Positions 40,762 to 50,872 of a stretch of DNA of 59,210 bases are shown piece by piece. The number at the start of each line of letters is the position of its first letter. The stretch's first letter is position 1. Below the pieces are notes generated by a model, which worked only from the letters and a program-made list of their open reading frames with translations, made no database searches and was not told the DNA's origin. Position numbers and translations under genes: made by a program. This DNA comes from a virus. The DNA is taken from positions 1-59,210 of the IMG/VR virus record IMGVR_UViG_3300030107_003333; one strand, given 5' to 3'.

Positions 40762-42533
40762 TGGCTAGCGGAGGATTTACATTCACTCAGGGTATAGACC
40801 CTCAAGCACAGGTAGCGCAGGCAGCTCAACAGCAGCAAACAGCAACAACAACAGCTTCTGCTATATTAAATGCCTCTACTCTCATGGAGCAAAAGAGGCG
40901 TCAAGCTTATTTGAAGTATGAGAATGCTCGTCAGTATATGCGTAATGACTTGAATCAAATAGCTCAATTTGATGTTTCTTCTGCAGGAACAGGTCAAATG
41001 TCAGATGCTCTTTCTCAACTAGCAGATGATGCTCGTGAGCAAATAAAAGAAGCTAATAATACTATTGAAGCTCAAGAAATTATAGCTAATTTTAAAGAGC
41101 AGTATGATATGCTTGTAGCAAGAGAAACTTCTATATCTGAAAAGCGTCAGCTTTTTGAAAATGCATCTCACGCTACAGGGGCCGATATAGACGCTCTAAA
41201 CGCTGGGTTGGATGCAGATCAACAATACGTTATCCCTGAAGTTTCTGATGTGGCAAATTCTGAAAATAAATGGCACAATCCTTTTGAGGGTGGTATTCAG
41301 GTTGTTGATGGTAGGCTTATGGCTGTAGATCCTACAGATAACGTCCTAAAAGAAATAACCGACATAGAAGCTTTTTTAAACGATTCTATGTTTGATTTGC
41401 AAACAGAGCAAATTACTGTTGGTTCTATTAGTGATTGGGCTATGACACAAACAGTAGTCGATAAAATCAAACTTAAAGACGGTAGTTGGAATCGAAGTAG
41501 AGCTGAAAGCCTTTATAATGACGCTATTATGCAAGTGGGTAGAACTGGGGACAGAACAAGTAGCGGAGCTGTACATAGGCGTGAAGTATTAAATACTTTA
41601 GAGACTAGAGAACTTATATCCCCCTTCGATGAAGACGAAAGAAAAGCATTTATAAACGGAAATTTTGATTATTTCAACACCGAATCAAGTAAAGAGACTT
41701 TAGATGAAGTAATAGAAAAGGGTAGGGAAATATTTGTAAAAGAATCTAAGTTTGGTTTTGACTCTCCTGAAGATATAAAAACCAAAGAAGATGCCGCTTT
41801 AAAGACTCAGCAAGAATCTTTAGAGGGGTATAGTATGCGAGGGTTAACTGCTACATCTCAAGGACAGACTTTTGATCTATACTCTATACCTGAAACAATA
41901 GATGTAGAGGGTAGCGTTCATGTAGAGGGTGGTGAGTATAGCATATATGGGTTTAATGTTAACCCAACTGATGGGAGTATAGTAGCTAGAATTAAGAAAG
42001 AAGAAAAAGTTCTTATGTACGAGTATGTAGATGAAAACAATGTAGTTCAACTTGCTAACACTCTCGAACAAGCTCAAAGACTTGGACAACCTACTGGAGA
42101 AACTGAAGAGTTTACTAAAGGTGGTACACCAGAAACCATAACTATAGAACAAGATGGCAAAGGGTTATCTAGAGAGGTATTTAATAAGCTCTTTGCGGAA
42201 GACCCTATAGCACTTTCGTTATTAGGCCAAGAACTTGATGCTTATAATACACGTATATTAGATGAAGCTTTAGAACAACAGTATCAAGAGACTCCAGCCA
42301 ATGTAGATCCAGATGCACCTATTTATACTACGCAAGAAGACGATCTTTTGCAAGTGGGAGATATTTGGAACCGATTAACTGGTGAGACCAAGACAATTTT
42401 AGGAAGATTAGATATTGGACAAGATGAGCTTGAACAGCTTATAAGGGCTGAAAACATAACAACAGAAGAACAATTACTTGAAATGATAAATCAAACTTTA
42501 TCTGGAAGAAGCGGAGCAGGCGCATCTTTTTAA
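40761..42533 (+). CDS. Internal or ejection protein candidate (590 aa)
   Basis: Largely helical and Gln/Glu/Ala-rich at the N-terminus (GIDPQAQVAQAAQQQQ), with a mixed C-terminal half. No signal or membrane segment is seen. It lies between two other internal-type genes in a single unit, so a DNA-ejection or inner-core function is inferred. No family recognised. Confidence 0.55.
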   Translation: MASGGFTFTQGIDPQAQVAQAAQQQQTATTTASAILNASTLMEQKRRQAYLKYENARQYMRNDLNQIAQFDVSSAGTGQMSDALSQLADDAREQIKEANNTIEAQEIIANFKEQYDMLVARETSISEKRQLFENASHATGADIDALNAGLDADQQYVIPEVSDVANSENKWHNPFEGGIQVVDGRLMAVDPTDNVLKEITDIEAFLNDSMFDLQTEQITVGSISDWAMTQTVVDKIKLKDGSWNRSRAESLYNDAIMQVGRTGDRTSSGAVHRREVLNTLETRELISPFDEDERKAFINGNFDYFNTESSKETLDEVIEKGREIFVKESKFGFDSPEDIKTKEDAALKTQQESLEGYSMRGLTATSQGQTFDLYSIPETIDVEGSVHVEGGEYSIYGFNVNPTDGSIVARIKKEEKVLMYEYVDENNVVQLANTLEQAQRLGQPTGETEEFTKGGTPETITIEQDGKGLSREVFNKLFAEDPIALSLLGQELDAYNTRILDEALEQQYQETPANVDPDAPIYTTQEDDLLQVGDIWNRLTGETKTILGRLDIGQDELEQLIRAENITTEEQLLEMINQTLSGRSGAGASF

Positions 42534-42547
42534 TAAAAACCTAAAGC

Positions 42548-45500
42548 ATGAACGGAGTTACTTTACAAAATCCATTTCAAACAAGCCAAGATCCTCAAGA
42601 TAAAAGGCAGTACGACTTTGATCAAAGTTTAGAAGCGTTGCTGGCTCAAAACCATTCTCCTGATAAAATTGTTAAGATTATGGGTTCGGCAGGGTTCGAT
42701 CCGTATGATGTGGCTAGCAGTATAAATAAAAGGTATGATGATCAGAGGAGGCAAATGTTTAACGATCATAAACAACTGCAAGATCAACTTAAAGCAGAAA
42801 AGGAAGCATATGACAACATCTTAAAAAAAAAAGATATTGCATTAGAACAAGATGGGGAGCAGTCTGTCTTTGGTTTGGATTTGAGTTTAAGTCCAGACGA
42901 TCAAGCTAAAGCTTACTATGACGGTTTATCTAACGATCAAAAATGGGATCAGTTTGGTATACTATCTAAATCTTTAGCTTTAGATAAAATTAAAACAGAT
43001 GTATTACCAACTTTAACTCCTCCAGAACCTGTTAACCCACCTTTAACATCTGAGCTTGCTGTTGATAATAACTTAGCGGCGCTTAATCTTATTGACAATA
43101 CTGCTCTTGAAGTTTATAGCGACTACACAGCGGCATCTAAATTAAAAACAGCTATAGCTAATAACGACACTAAAGAGATTATTAGCTTAATAAATTACTT
43201 TAACGCTCAAAAAAGACTTACTGAGTTTCCAACAGAAGAGGCATCATCTGTTTGGGATTATATGCAAAACTTAGGTTGGTCGGTTGTTTCTCCAGTTACG
43301 TCATATGTTTTGCCAGAAAGAGACCAAGATCCAGAACCTTTTAGTCAGGACTTTCTGAAAAATCTAGATTTTGAAGTAGATAAAATTTTAAAAGAATCTA
43401 GTAACGCTCAATCTAATGTTATGAATATGATTAATGATTTTAATTATAGAAATAATATTCCGATGCAATACAATCCATCAAGCGAAATGGATTACAATAT
43501 ATTTTTAAGAAACTCTGTAAACAGAAGCTTAACAAGGGCGGAGGAAGAAGAGGCTTCTCTGAATGAGTTTATATATTCTGAACTAACAGAAGATGAAAGA
43601 AAGGATCCAGTAAAAAGAAAAGAGGCTGAAGATTACTATTATGGGACTATACCTGATACATTTTTTGGAAATTTACTGGCGGCAGACAGAGCTAGAGGGA
43701 CTTGGGGAGAATGGTGGGATACATGGCAGAATAATTTTGGACTAGCTTTAAATCCAATAGTAGCAGAAACGTGGGGTGAAGATATGGGCGAGGTAATGAA
43801 AAACGAGCTTCTTGAAATAAAAAGGCAGCAGGACTTAAGAGAATACGATAAAAAAGTACAGCTGGCTAGAGATTTTGATATTACTCCAGAGCAGTTGAAG
43901 ATGCCTATTGATCAAAGGTTTTCTGAAACTATTAATGGTAATATTTCTATGGGGGACTTTTTTGCTACCACTACTGCTAATACAGCAGAAATCATGTCAG
44001 ACGCCCTTATTAGTTCTGCCGAGTTTATGATTCCTTATATAGGTCCAGCAGTAATGGGTCTTGATATATACAGTCAAACTTACGCTGACGTTGTAGCTAA
44101 CCAACCACATATAAGCCCTCAAGAAGCTATGATGACATCTGCTCCTAAAGCTGTTTTTGAGGTTCTTATAAATAAACTTATGTTTGCGAAAGGTATTGGT
44201 TCTGTTGGGGCTTTGAAAGATGTAGCGGCAAACCTTGGAGCTAAAGAAACAATTAAACAAGTTGGAAAACGAGCTGCCGTAGAGAGAGGATTACTTGGTA
44301 ATGCCTTTACCAAGTATTTACTTCCAGAAGCTATGGAGGAAGGAATCGTTTCTATAACCAATCAAACTATTGATGCTGTTGCCGATGTTGCACAGGGTAG
44401 AGCTGTAAGGGATCTTAATACATATGAAGTTTCTGATGCGTTTTGGGCTGGTATGGTTGGAGCCGTAGGCCCTGCTAGCGTAGCTACATTTACAAGTAAT
44501 CTAGGTCACACCAGAACAATGGATGACAGATTAAAAACTGTGGAAGGTATAAATGACTTAAAAAGTCAAATAAGTTCTGAAACAAATCCTGATATTAAAT
44601 CAAATAAAGTTGCTCTCCTTCATGATGAAATAAAAAAGATGAAAATACTTGCTACAGATGAAGCAGCGTATTACAGTGCTCTTAATCCTGAAGAGGTGAG
44701 GAGTATTATGTCTATAAACCAAGAACTTTCTCAAACAAGAGATATCTTAAAAAGAGGTAGATATTTTACCGATGAAGTCGTTGAGGAGAGCGATATTGAA
44801 GGGCTTGAAAATCGTATGCAGGATCTGTACAAAGAGAAAGCTAATATTGAGAATGAAGCTATAAGAAGGGCTGAAGCTGAAATGAGAGCTCAGGAAAGAT
44901 CCAATATAGTTAACAATGAAGATGCAGCTAAAAGAAACGAAACTCGTACTGGCACTAAAGCTGATATTGAGAAAGCTGCTGAAGAAGCATCTGAAAGAGA
45001 GAGAACTATTGATGATGATATAGAAGACGCTAGAAGAGGAGATGTAGAAGCTCAAGAAAAACTAAAAAAGTATGGTATAGAATGGGAATACACTCCTGTT
45101 TATAGGTTTATTTCAGAATCAGAAGTAGAAGCTTTAAAGAAAGGAAAAACCATCAAGGGTAAAAATCCTAAATTTGGAGCTGATGTAACTATAGATCCTG
45201 AAGGTGAGGGCGCTGGAGCAACTACTACAGAATATAGAGTCACTTTTAAAGAAGATGGATTCGATAACAAAAAGACAGGTTCGAGAGTCCGTATGAAGAA
45301 TAAACAGGACGGATGGGTGTCAGAAGGTTACTCTATGGATGATGTTGCTAAGATTGAAAAGAAAAGCGCTGATGGAACATGGGAGACAGTTTATGAAGCT
45401 GATGCACCAACAACAGACGCTATAGATAAACCGCAACAAAAAACTTCTTATAATACCATATTAGAATCGGAAGTATCAAAATCGGCATTAAAAAGCATCC

Positions 45501-48500
45501 TTCTATCAATTAGAAAATCTTACCCCAACTCCTATGCGGTAGACCTGCTAAGCGATGTTATAAAAGAAAAGCCTATAGATGACTTTAATTATGACTATTT
45601 GAATGACGAGAACTTAACGTATCAGTCTGTTATTGATATGTTAGTTTCAGAAGAGATATTTAACACGACACGAGAGGCTGTCGATAAACTTTCTATTATA
45701 GGAAAGGGAATCGTAATGAAAGATATTGCTGGTAAATCGGTAGATAAAGCCACTGCCCAAGAACAAACTGAAGTAAAACCTACTGAGACAGTTGAAAAAG
45801 ATTATGATACTGTAATTAAAGATTATATGAACTCAGTAGAGGATCTTGAATTATTTTATGAAGAGCTAATTGTAAGAGATTCTCCTAAGATGGAATCAAG
45901 ATCTCAAATGTCAGTTGTTATTAACGGATATGAAGACTTTATGGATTTGTGGGCTGCTATTACTGGTAATGGAAAGCTTCCATCTGCTATGCAGAACATA
46001 TACTTTATTAAAGATGATAAAAGATATAATGTAAACCCACCAAGCCCTAAACTTGATGAAGATGGTAATGTGATAGACATGCCTCTAAAAAAGACATTGC
46101 GTGATTATTTACTTCAAAAAGCAGCTGAAGAAGAACTAACAACACCAAAAGAAGATGTCTCAGAAGAAGATGTAGAATTACCAAAAGAGCTTACAGAAGA
46201 AATCGATCAAGGGATATTTGAAAAATACACTGGTGAAAATCCATTTCTTAAAGGTTTAAATTTAGCAGAAAGAGTTCGTAAAAAATATTTTAGATCACAA
46301 AAACTGTTACCTAAAACTGTATCTAGACTTCTTGAATTAGAGGGAGGAGCTTTAGCAGCTCACTTTAAAGATGTGGAGTCAAGCTTTAAGGATTTTTGGA
46401 AAATGTACGACGCTTATAAGGGGGATAAAGAAGCTCTCTTAGAAGACTATGACGCAGCTTTAAGAGGTGACGTTGAGGCGCTTGACAGACTCCCTGAAGA
46501 ATTTGCCATTCACTTAAAGAAAGTTAGGAATCAAATAGACGGGCTAAGCCAAGAAGCGATAGATGTCGGTGTGTGGGATTTATCTACAGAGGAGGGAAGA
46601 AAAACAGCTCGTACTGTAAAAGATAAACTCGGTAAATACTTAACAAGGTCTTTTGAAATCTTTGATAATGATAACTGGGCTAATGAAGTTAGCGATAAAG
46701 TAGTTGTAGCTGCTAAAAATTTAATTAGACAGCAGATCAAAGATGCGGCAAAATTAGAATACGAAAGCGATCCTGCTCTCAAGGAGAAATTTGAAACTTT
46801 TGAAGATTACCTTACTGACAGAGTTGATGGGTTGGTAAATGAACTCTTAACCAAAGAGACAGCTAAAGGTTATATAAAAGGGAAAGCATTACTAGGAAAG
46901 GGCTCAGACATAAGTAAAAAGCTTAAAGATATACCTGCTGAGATAAGAGCACTGATGGGTGAGTATGCAGACCCGATGAAGAATTACGCTAAAAGCATAT
47001 TAAAATTAGCGTCAGCAGTAGAGGGCACTAAAACTATGCAGAAGGTAAGAGAGGCTGGCTTAGGTAAATGGTTGTTCGAGAATCCTACAGGACAGTTTGT
47101 TTCTCAAATAGCTGCTGAAGGTAGCGAGACCATGAGGCCTCTCAATGGCTTGTATACCACACCAGAAATAGCAGAAGCTATTAAAGAAGTACCCCAAACA
47201 AAAAGCGCTTTAGTTGAGCTTTATATAAAACATGTTTCCTCTAGGGTTAAATGGGCTAAAACTATTGGGTCTGTAGCTACTCATATGAAAAACATCTTAG
47301 GTAACTTAGGTTTTATGTGGGCTAATGGTCATACAGATATTTCTCAAATGGGTATTGCTTTTAAGACTATAAAAAATGACATTCAAAACAGAGGTGATGA
47401 AGCGTTAAGAGAAAGGCTGAAAGAATATATTCAACTAGGACTTGTAAATCAAAACGTAGCAATAAGAGAAATAAACGATATGTTTAGCTCTGAAAATTTT
47501 GAGAATGCTATGATGGATAATCTAAACTCTCAAAGAACTTCTAAAAAAGCTAAGCAAGCTAAAGGTGTTGTTAAAGGTATAAAACGACAGCTTCTTGATA
47601 CTAAGTCTGTTATTTTGCCCGCAAAGTTTGAGCAAATGCTTGATGACTTATATCAAGCGGAAGATGACTTTTTTAAGATTGTTGCGTTTGAAATTGAGAG
47701 AAATAGATACGCAGATGCTTTATTTGGAAAGCCATATGAAAAACTAACTCCTGAAGAGAAGAAAGCTCTTAATGAATACATAGTAGATAAAATAGTTAAA
47801 CAAACTTACCCTTCTTATGATAGGGTTCCAACAGCAGTAAGAGCTCCTAGTCAGATATGGCTAGGCAACTTCGTTTCATTCGTTGCTGAATCATACAGAG
47901 TGAGTTACAATACGCTTTCTCTTTCAGCTCAAGAGATGGCGTCTGATAATCCAAAATTAAAAAAGATTGGTATGAAAAGACTTGCTGGGGCGCTTTCGTA
48001 TGTAAGCGCTAAGAGTGGGTTAGTAGCTGGGTTTGGAACATTGGCTGGAGTAGGGGCTATGGGTATAATGGGGGCGTTTACAGACGATGAAGAGGAAAAG
48101 AGAAAGAGAAAGGCGACAAAGAATTTTGTTGCTCCATGGTCTAAAGATTCTGATTTACTTTACTACAGAGTAGGAGACGGTAAGTTTTCTTACATTGACT
48201 TATCTGCTTCAGATCCTTATGGTCAAATAAGCAGGGTCGTAAACGCTACTGTAGGTAGCGGAGAAGGTGTAGAGTCAATGATAGACGGACTTGTAGTTGC
48301 TTTAAGTCCTTTCGTTGATCCAGACATAGGAACGAGGAGGCTTATGAACATCATCTACAATCAAGATGATTACGGAAAACAGATATACAATCCTGAAGAT
48401 CCTATGGTAGATCAAATAGCTGATATAACAGCAGCATTTTATGAGGTTATAGAGTTAGGAAGTGTGACTTCGATGAGAAAAATCTGGAATGCAGAAGGGT

Positions 48501-48838
48501 TTACAGACACATCTATAGAACTAGTTGGACAGATTAGTGGATTAAAGCCATATACAGTAGATGTAGCAGAAGCTTTTGGATATAAGATGGCGAGATATAA
48601 GGTTAGGATAGCTAATGCTCGTAAACTTAAATACGAGGATGTAAATGAAGCCAACAAAGCCCTACAAGGAATTTATCAAGAGATATATGAGGATGCAGAA
48701 GCTGCTCAGGCGTTAGGAGTAACCTTTAAAGATTTAAGAGAAGTAATGATGCAATGGGGTGGGTTAGGAAAACAAACCTCAAAAGACATATTATTAAACA
48801 GATATAGACCCTTAACAATAGAAAGAAGAAATGAGTAA
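42548..48838 (+). CDS. Giant internal protein with LPD38-like end (2096 aa)
   Basis: A helical protein of unusual size. The region near residues 1690-1900 (DDLYQAEDDFFKIVAFEIER, then QTYPSYDRVPTAVRAPSQIW and FVSFVAESYRVSYNTL) resembles the LPD38 polyvalent-protein domain, and residues about 1820-1850 form a hydrophobic Gly/Ala stretch. The N-terminal half holds a predicted membrane-interacting part (about 480-560). Such giants are ejected or inner-core proteins of podoviruses. Functional detail is unknown. Confidence 0.6.
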   Translation: MNGVTLQNPFQTSQDPQDKRQYDFDQSLEALLAQNHSPDKIVKIMGSAGFDPYDVASSINKRYDDQRRQMFNDHKQLQDQLKAEKEAYDNILKKKDIALEQDGEQSVFGLDLSLSPDDQAKAYYDGLSNDQKWDQFGILSKSLALDKIKTDVLPTLTPPEPVNPPLTSELAVDNNLAALNLIDNTALEVYSDYTAASKLKTAIANNDTKEIISLINYFNAQKRLTEFPTEEASSVWDYMQNLGWSVVSPVTSYVLPERDQDPEPFSQDFLKNLDFEVDKILKESSNAQSNVMNMINDFNYRNNIPMQYNPSSEMDYNIFLRNSVNRSLTRAEEEEASLNEFIYSELTEDERKDPVKRKEAEDYYYGTIPDTFFGNLLAADRARGTWGEWWDTWQNNFGLALNPIVAETWGEDMGEVMKNELLEIKRQQDLREYDKKVQLARDFDITPEQLKMPIDQRFSETINGNISMGDFFATTTANTAEIMSDALISSAEFMIPYIGPAVMGLDIYSQTYADVVANQPHISPQEAMMTSAPKAVFEVLINKLMFAKGIGSVGALKDVAANLGAKETIKQVGKRAAVERGLLGNAFTKYLLPEAMEEGIVSITNQTIDAVADVAQGRAVRDLNTYEVSDAFWAGMVGAVGPASVATFTSNLGHTRTMDDRLKTVEGINDLKSQISSETNPDIKSNKVALLHDEIKKMKILATDEAAYYSALNPEEVRSIMSINQELSQTRDILKRGRYFTDEVVEESDIEGLENRMQDLYKEKANIENEAIRRAEAEMRAQERSNIVNNEDAAKRNETRTGTKADIEKAAEEASERERTIDDDIEDARRGDVEAQEKLKKYGIEWEYTPVYRFISESEVEALKKGKTIKGKNPKFGADVTIDPEGEGAGATTTEYRVTFKEDGFDNKKTGSRVRMKNKQDGWVSEGYSMDDVAKIEKKSADGTWETVYEADAPTTDAIDKPQQKTSYNTILESEVSKSALKSILLSIRKSYPNSYAVDLLSDVIKEKPIDDFNYDYLNDENLTYQSVIDMLVSEEIFNTTREAVDKLSIIGKGIVMKDIAGKSVDKATAQEQTEVKPTETVEKDYDTVIKDYMNSVEDLELFYEELIVRDSPKMESRSQMSVVINGYEDFMDLWAAITGNGKLPSAMQNIYFIKDDKRYNVNPPSPKLDEDGNVIDMPLKKTLRDYLLQKAAEEELTTPKEDVSEEDVELPKELTEEIDQGIFEKYTGENPFLKGLNLAERVRKKYFRSQKLLPKTVSRLLELEGGALAAHFKDVESSFKDFWKMYDAYKGDKEALLEDYDAALRGDVEALDRLPEEFAIHLKKVRNQIDGLSQEAIDVGVWDLSTEEGRKTARTVKDKLGKYLTRSFEIFDNDNWANEVSDKVVVAAKNLIRQQIKDAAKLEYESDPALKEKFETFEDYLTDRVDGLVNELLTKETAKGYIKGKALLGKGSDISKKLKDIPAEIRALMGEYADPMKNYAKSILKLASAVEGTKTMQKVREAGLGKWLFENPTGQFVSQIAAEGSETMRPLNGLYTTPEIAEAIKEVPQTKSALVELYIKHVSSRVKWAKTIGSVATHMKNILGNLGFMWANGHTDISQMGIAFKTIKNDIQNRGDEALRERLKEYIQLGLVNQNVAIREINDMFSSENFENAMMDNLNSQRTSKKAKQAKGVVKGIKRQLLDTKSVILPAKFEQMLDDLYQAEDDFFKIVAFEIERNRYADALFGKPYEKLTPEEKKALNEYIVDKIVKQTYPSYDRVPTAVRAPSQIWLGNFVSFVAESYRVSYNTLSLSAQEMASDNPKLKKIGMKRLAGALSYVSAKSGLVAGFGTLAGVGAMGIMGAFTDDEEEKRKRKATKNFVAPWSKDSDLLYYRVGDGKFSYIDLSASDPYGQISRVVNATVGSGEGVESMIDGLVVALSPFVDPDIGTRRLMNIIYNQDDYGKQIYNPEDPMVDQIADITAAFYEVIELGSVTSMRKIWNAEGFTDTSIELVGQISGLKPYTVDVAEAFGYKMARYKVRIANARKLKYEDVNEANKALQGIYQEIYEDAEAAQALGVTFKDLREVMMQWGGLGKQTSKDILLNRYRPLTIERRNE

Positions 48839-49268
48839 AAAGAAAATAAAAGACACCAAGCTTGGATCTTGGTTAGCAGAAAAAGCGCCGCAGGTGCTTG
48901 GCGTAGTAGGTGATTTATTGCCAGACAGCGGAGGCTTAGGTATAGTAAAAAACCTTATTGACACTGATGATAGTGTTGACTCTGAGGAGGCTCAACGTGT
49001 AATCGACGCAGAGGTTAGATTCCAAGAAAACGTCACAGAGCGTTGGAAAGCTGATATGGGTAGTGATGTTAAACTAGCTAAGTTAATACGCCCAGTGACG
49101 CTTATATGCCTTATGGGGATGTTTATGATAACTATGTTTATAGACAGCATGGATAACGTAGCATTTAACGTAAAAGATTCTTACGTTTCTTTGCTTGAAT
49201 TGCTAATGCTTACTGCCTTTGGCGCATACTTTGCTGGTAGAACTATAGAGAAAAAAGCAAGTAAATAA
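48831..49268 (+). CDS. Holin-like protein of the 3TM/GTA-holin type (145 aa)
   Basis: An amphipathic N-half ends in RWKADMGSDVKLAKLIRPVT, a motif of the holin family PF11351, followed by membrane helices at about 99-117 (VTLICLMGMFMITMFIDSM) and 125-142 (LLELLMLTAFGAYFAG). The expected role is timed inner-membrane permeabilisation at lysis. The start lies eight bases inside the giant gene. PF11351-type holins are usually near the terminase or tail end, which suits this place. Confidence 0.7.
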   Translation: MSKKKIKDTKLGSWLAEKAPQVLGVVGDLLPDSGGLGIVKNLIDTDDSVDSEEAQRVIDAEVRFQENVTERWKADMGSDVKLAKLIRPVTLICLMGMFMITMFIDSMDNVAFNVKDSYVSLLELLMLTAFGAYFAGRTIEKKASK

Positions 49269-49273
49269 TTTGC

Positions 49274-49281
49274 TATATTTG
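49274..49281 (+). promoter_or_regulatory. TAnnTTTG promoter before the last plus-strand micro-gene
   Basis: TATATTTG with 19 bases to the ATG at 49301. It starts right after the holin-like gene, giving the last 50-residue frame its own promoter. Confidence 0.5.
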
Positions 49282-49300
49282 TGGGCTAAATTATCACCTC

Positions 49301-49453
49301 ATGCCTACAGAAAAAAACTACTATAAAGAGCAATTTAAAGCTCCGTCATTTCTTGATCAGAATAAGCTAAAAGAACAAGAACAAAAGATTGAGTCTGGAG
49401 AAATAAAATGCTCGACAGATAGTCATGAAGACTGCGAGGCTTGCGGTGCTTAA
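49301..49453 (+). CDS. Micro-protein with three Cys at the arm junction (50 aa)
   Basis: ATG at 49301 (MPTEKNYYKEQFKAPSFLDQ) and end CSTDSHEDCEACGA. Acidic and polar with three Cys in the last 15 residues. Its TAA at 49451-49453 overlaps the stop of the convergent DnaA-like gene. A promoter precedes it, so it is probably real; function unknown. Confidence 0.5.
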   Translation: MPTEKNYYKEQFKAPSFLDQNKLKEQEQKIESGEIKCSTDSHEDCEACGA

Positions 49454-50076
49454 TAGCACTCAATAACTTCACTGTACACGCCGTTGTATAGTGTATTAAT
49501 TTTTCGAGATAATTGAGTTACCGTGCCTTCTTTTGTGCGGTGAGTTATTATATTGTATAATGTTTTATACTTAGGGTTATAATGCGATAACTCTTCATGG
49601 CAATCTTTATACTTTTCCTCTAAAGTCTTGTTCCTTAACTCTAAATATTCTACTTGCTGTTCTAACTTTTTTGTCTTTTTATGTAGAGTGCAAATAGTTT
49701 CTTGTAGAGATTGATTAATAGACTCGGCTCTTACAGCATCAGCTCTTTCTAAATCTTCAAGAAATCTTTTCTTGCATAGCAAATACTTTTCTTTCAGTAG
49801 TTTATCGCCTTTAAGAATAAACTTAAAATCTTTATTGTAATGTATTATAGTAGCATGATCTTTACCTATAAATTTACCTATTCTAGAGTAATTATAACCA
49901 CGCTCTCTCATTATATATGAGTACACTCTTCTAGCATCAACATTTTCTCTAACCCTATGTATAGACATCATATCAGACTCAAACACTTCGTCTACTATAG
50001 CTTGTAGGATATTACCATCTCTATCCTTATTATCGTCCAACATTTGAAACCCGTCGACTAATTTAGGTTCTTCCAT
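49450..50076 (-). CDS. DnaA domain IV-like DNA-binding protein (208 aa)
   Basis: Residues 24-80 hold a helix-turn-helix closely matching DnaA domain IV: ARRVYSYIMRERGYNYSRIG then FIGKDHATIIHY, where DnaA has GKDHSTVIHA-like residues. DnaA uses it to bind 9-base boxes. No AAA+ domain is present. The C-terminal half is a coiled coil (about 115-165). A dimeric origin-binding protein that replaces or helps host DnaA is inferred. It is the last gene of the minus arm. Confidence 0.7.
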   Translation of the reverse strand: MEEPKLVDGFQMLDDNKDRDGNILQAIVDEVFESDMMSIHRVRENVDARRVYSYIMRERGYNYSRIGKFIGKDHATIIHYNKDFKFILKGDKLLKEKYLLCKKRFLEDLERADAVRAESINQSLQETICTLHKKTKKLEQQVEYLELRNKTLEEKYKDCHEELSHYNPKYKTLYNIITHRTKEGTVTQLSRKINTLYNGVYSEVIECY

Positions 50077-50100
50077 TATATTTAATTTTTAAAAGGATAG

Positions 50101-50679
50101 CTAAGATACCATAAAGGTCATCAATTTACCAGTTTTAGGATGATTATATTCTAAAAAAGATGCGGGAGCAGCAACCTTTTTGATATCCTCTTCATCCCAA
50201 GGTATGTAAACAAAAGAAGAAAGCTCTGATAAGTCATGAATCGTTACGCTTGTCACTACATCTTTCTTACCCCAAGAAGACCTAGTATAAAGTTTTTTGT
50301 ATGCTTGTTTATAACTATCTACATAATCAATAGATATATTTGATCTACACCAATCTAACCCCTCTTCTCTATCAAATCTAAAAAACCCTGTAGCTTCTTC
50401 TATTTCTACAGCTATCCATGTAGCGTCACCATGCATCCATCCTTTTTCCCCAACTGTGTTTTTAAATTCTAGACATATACTGTCTGGTAATTTCCTACCT
50501 TTAACATCCACACCAAAAGTTTCATTTGGACCGTGCCAAAAATCAACATGCCTGTACCTATCTGTCTTATAATCTGTTTTTACAGCGTCAGGATGAATGG
50601 CCAGCCACCTCTCTTCCGAAGTCTGACCATGATCCCAAGAGTCTTTAAGCTTATCCTCTCGTACTTTCAGTGTACTCAT
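50101..50679 (-). CDS. PD-(D/E)xK-type nuclease candidate (192 aa)
   Basis: A HVDF (44-47) and then FGVDVKGRKL (55-64) with CLEFKN (69-74) fit the D-x(n)-D-x-K core of the PD-(D/E)xK fold, with Asp46, Asp58 and Lys60. The rest is alpha/beta with several Trp. It may process DNA during replication or recombination. The family is not identified beyond the fold. Confidence 0.5.
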   Translation of the reverse strand: MSTLKVREDKLKDSWDHGQTSEERWLAIHPDAVKTDYKTDRYRHVDFWHGPNETFGVDVKGRKLPDSICLEFKNTVGEKGWMHGDATWIAVEIEEATGFFRFDREEGLDWCRSNISIDYVDSYKQAYKKLYTRSSWGKKDVVTSVTIHDLSELSSFVYIPWDEEDIKKVAAPASFLEYNHPKTGKLMTFMVS

Positions 50680-50872
50680 CTAGTGCAGTTTTAATAATAG
50701 ATAATTCTTCACGAACAACATTAGACACAGCTTCAGTTGAAGAGTTTATTATGTCTGATTCTAAGATGGGTTTACCGTCTTCGTCATGTAAGGATTCGTA
50801 AAGATCATCTATTGCCTCATGCACTCTATCACACGCTAAATGATAAAAAAAAGACAGTTTAGATTTCTCCAT
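50651..50872 (-). CDS. Small acidic helical protein (73 aa)
   Basis: Opens MEKSKLSFFYHLACDRVHEA; three helices by appearance. Overlaps both neighbours (29 and 14 bases). No motif recognised; its place between two nuclease genes suggests a partner protein but nothing in the sequence proves it. Confidence 0.6.
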   Translation of the reverse strand: MEKSKLSFFYHLACDRVHEAIDDLYESLHDEDGKPILESDIINSSTEAVSNVVREELSIIKTALDEYTESTRG

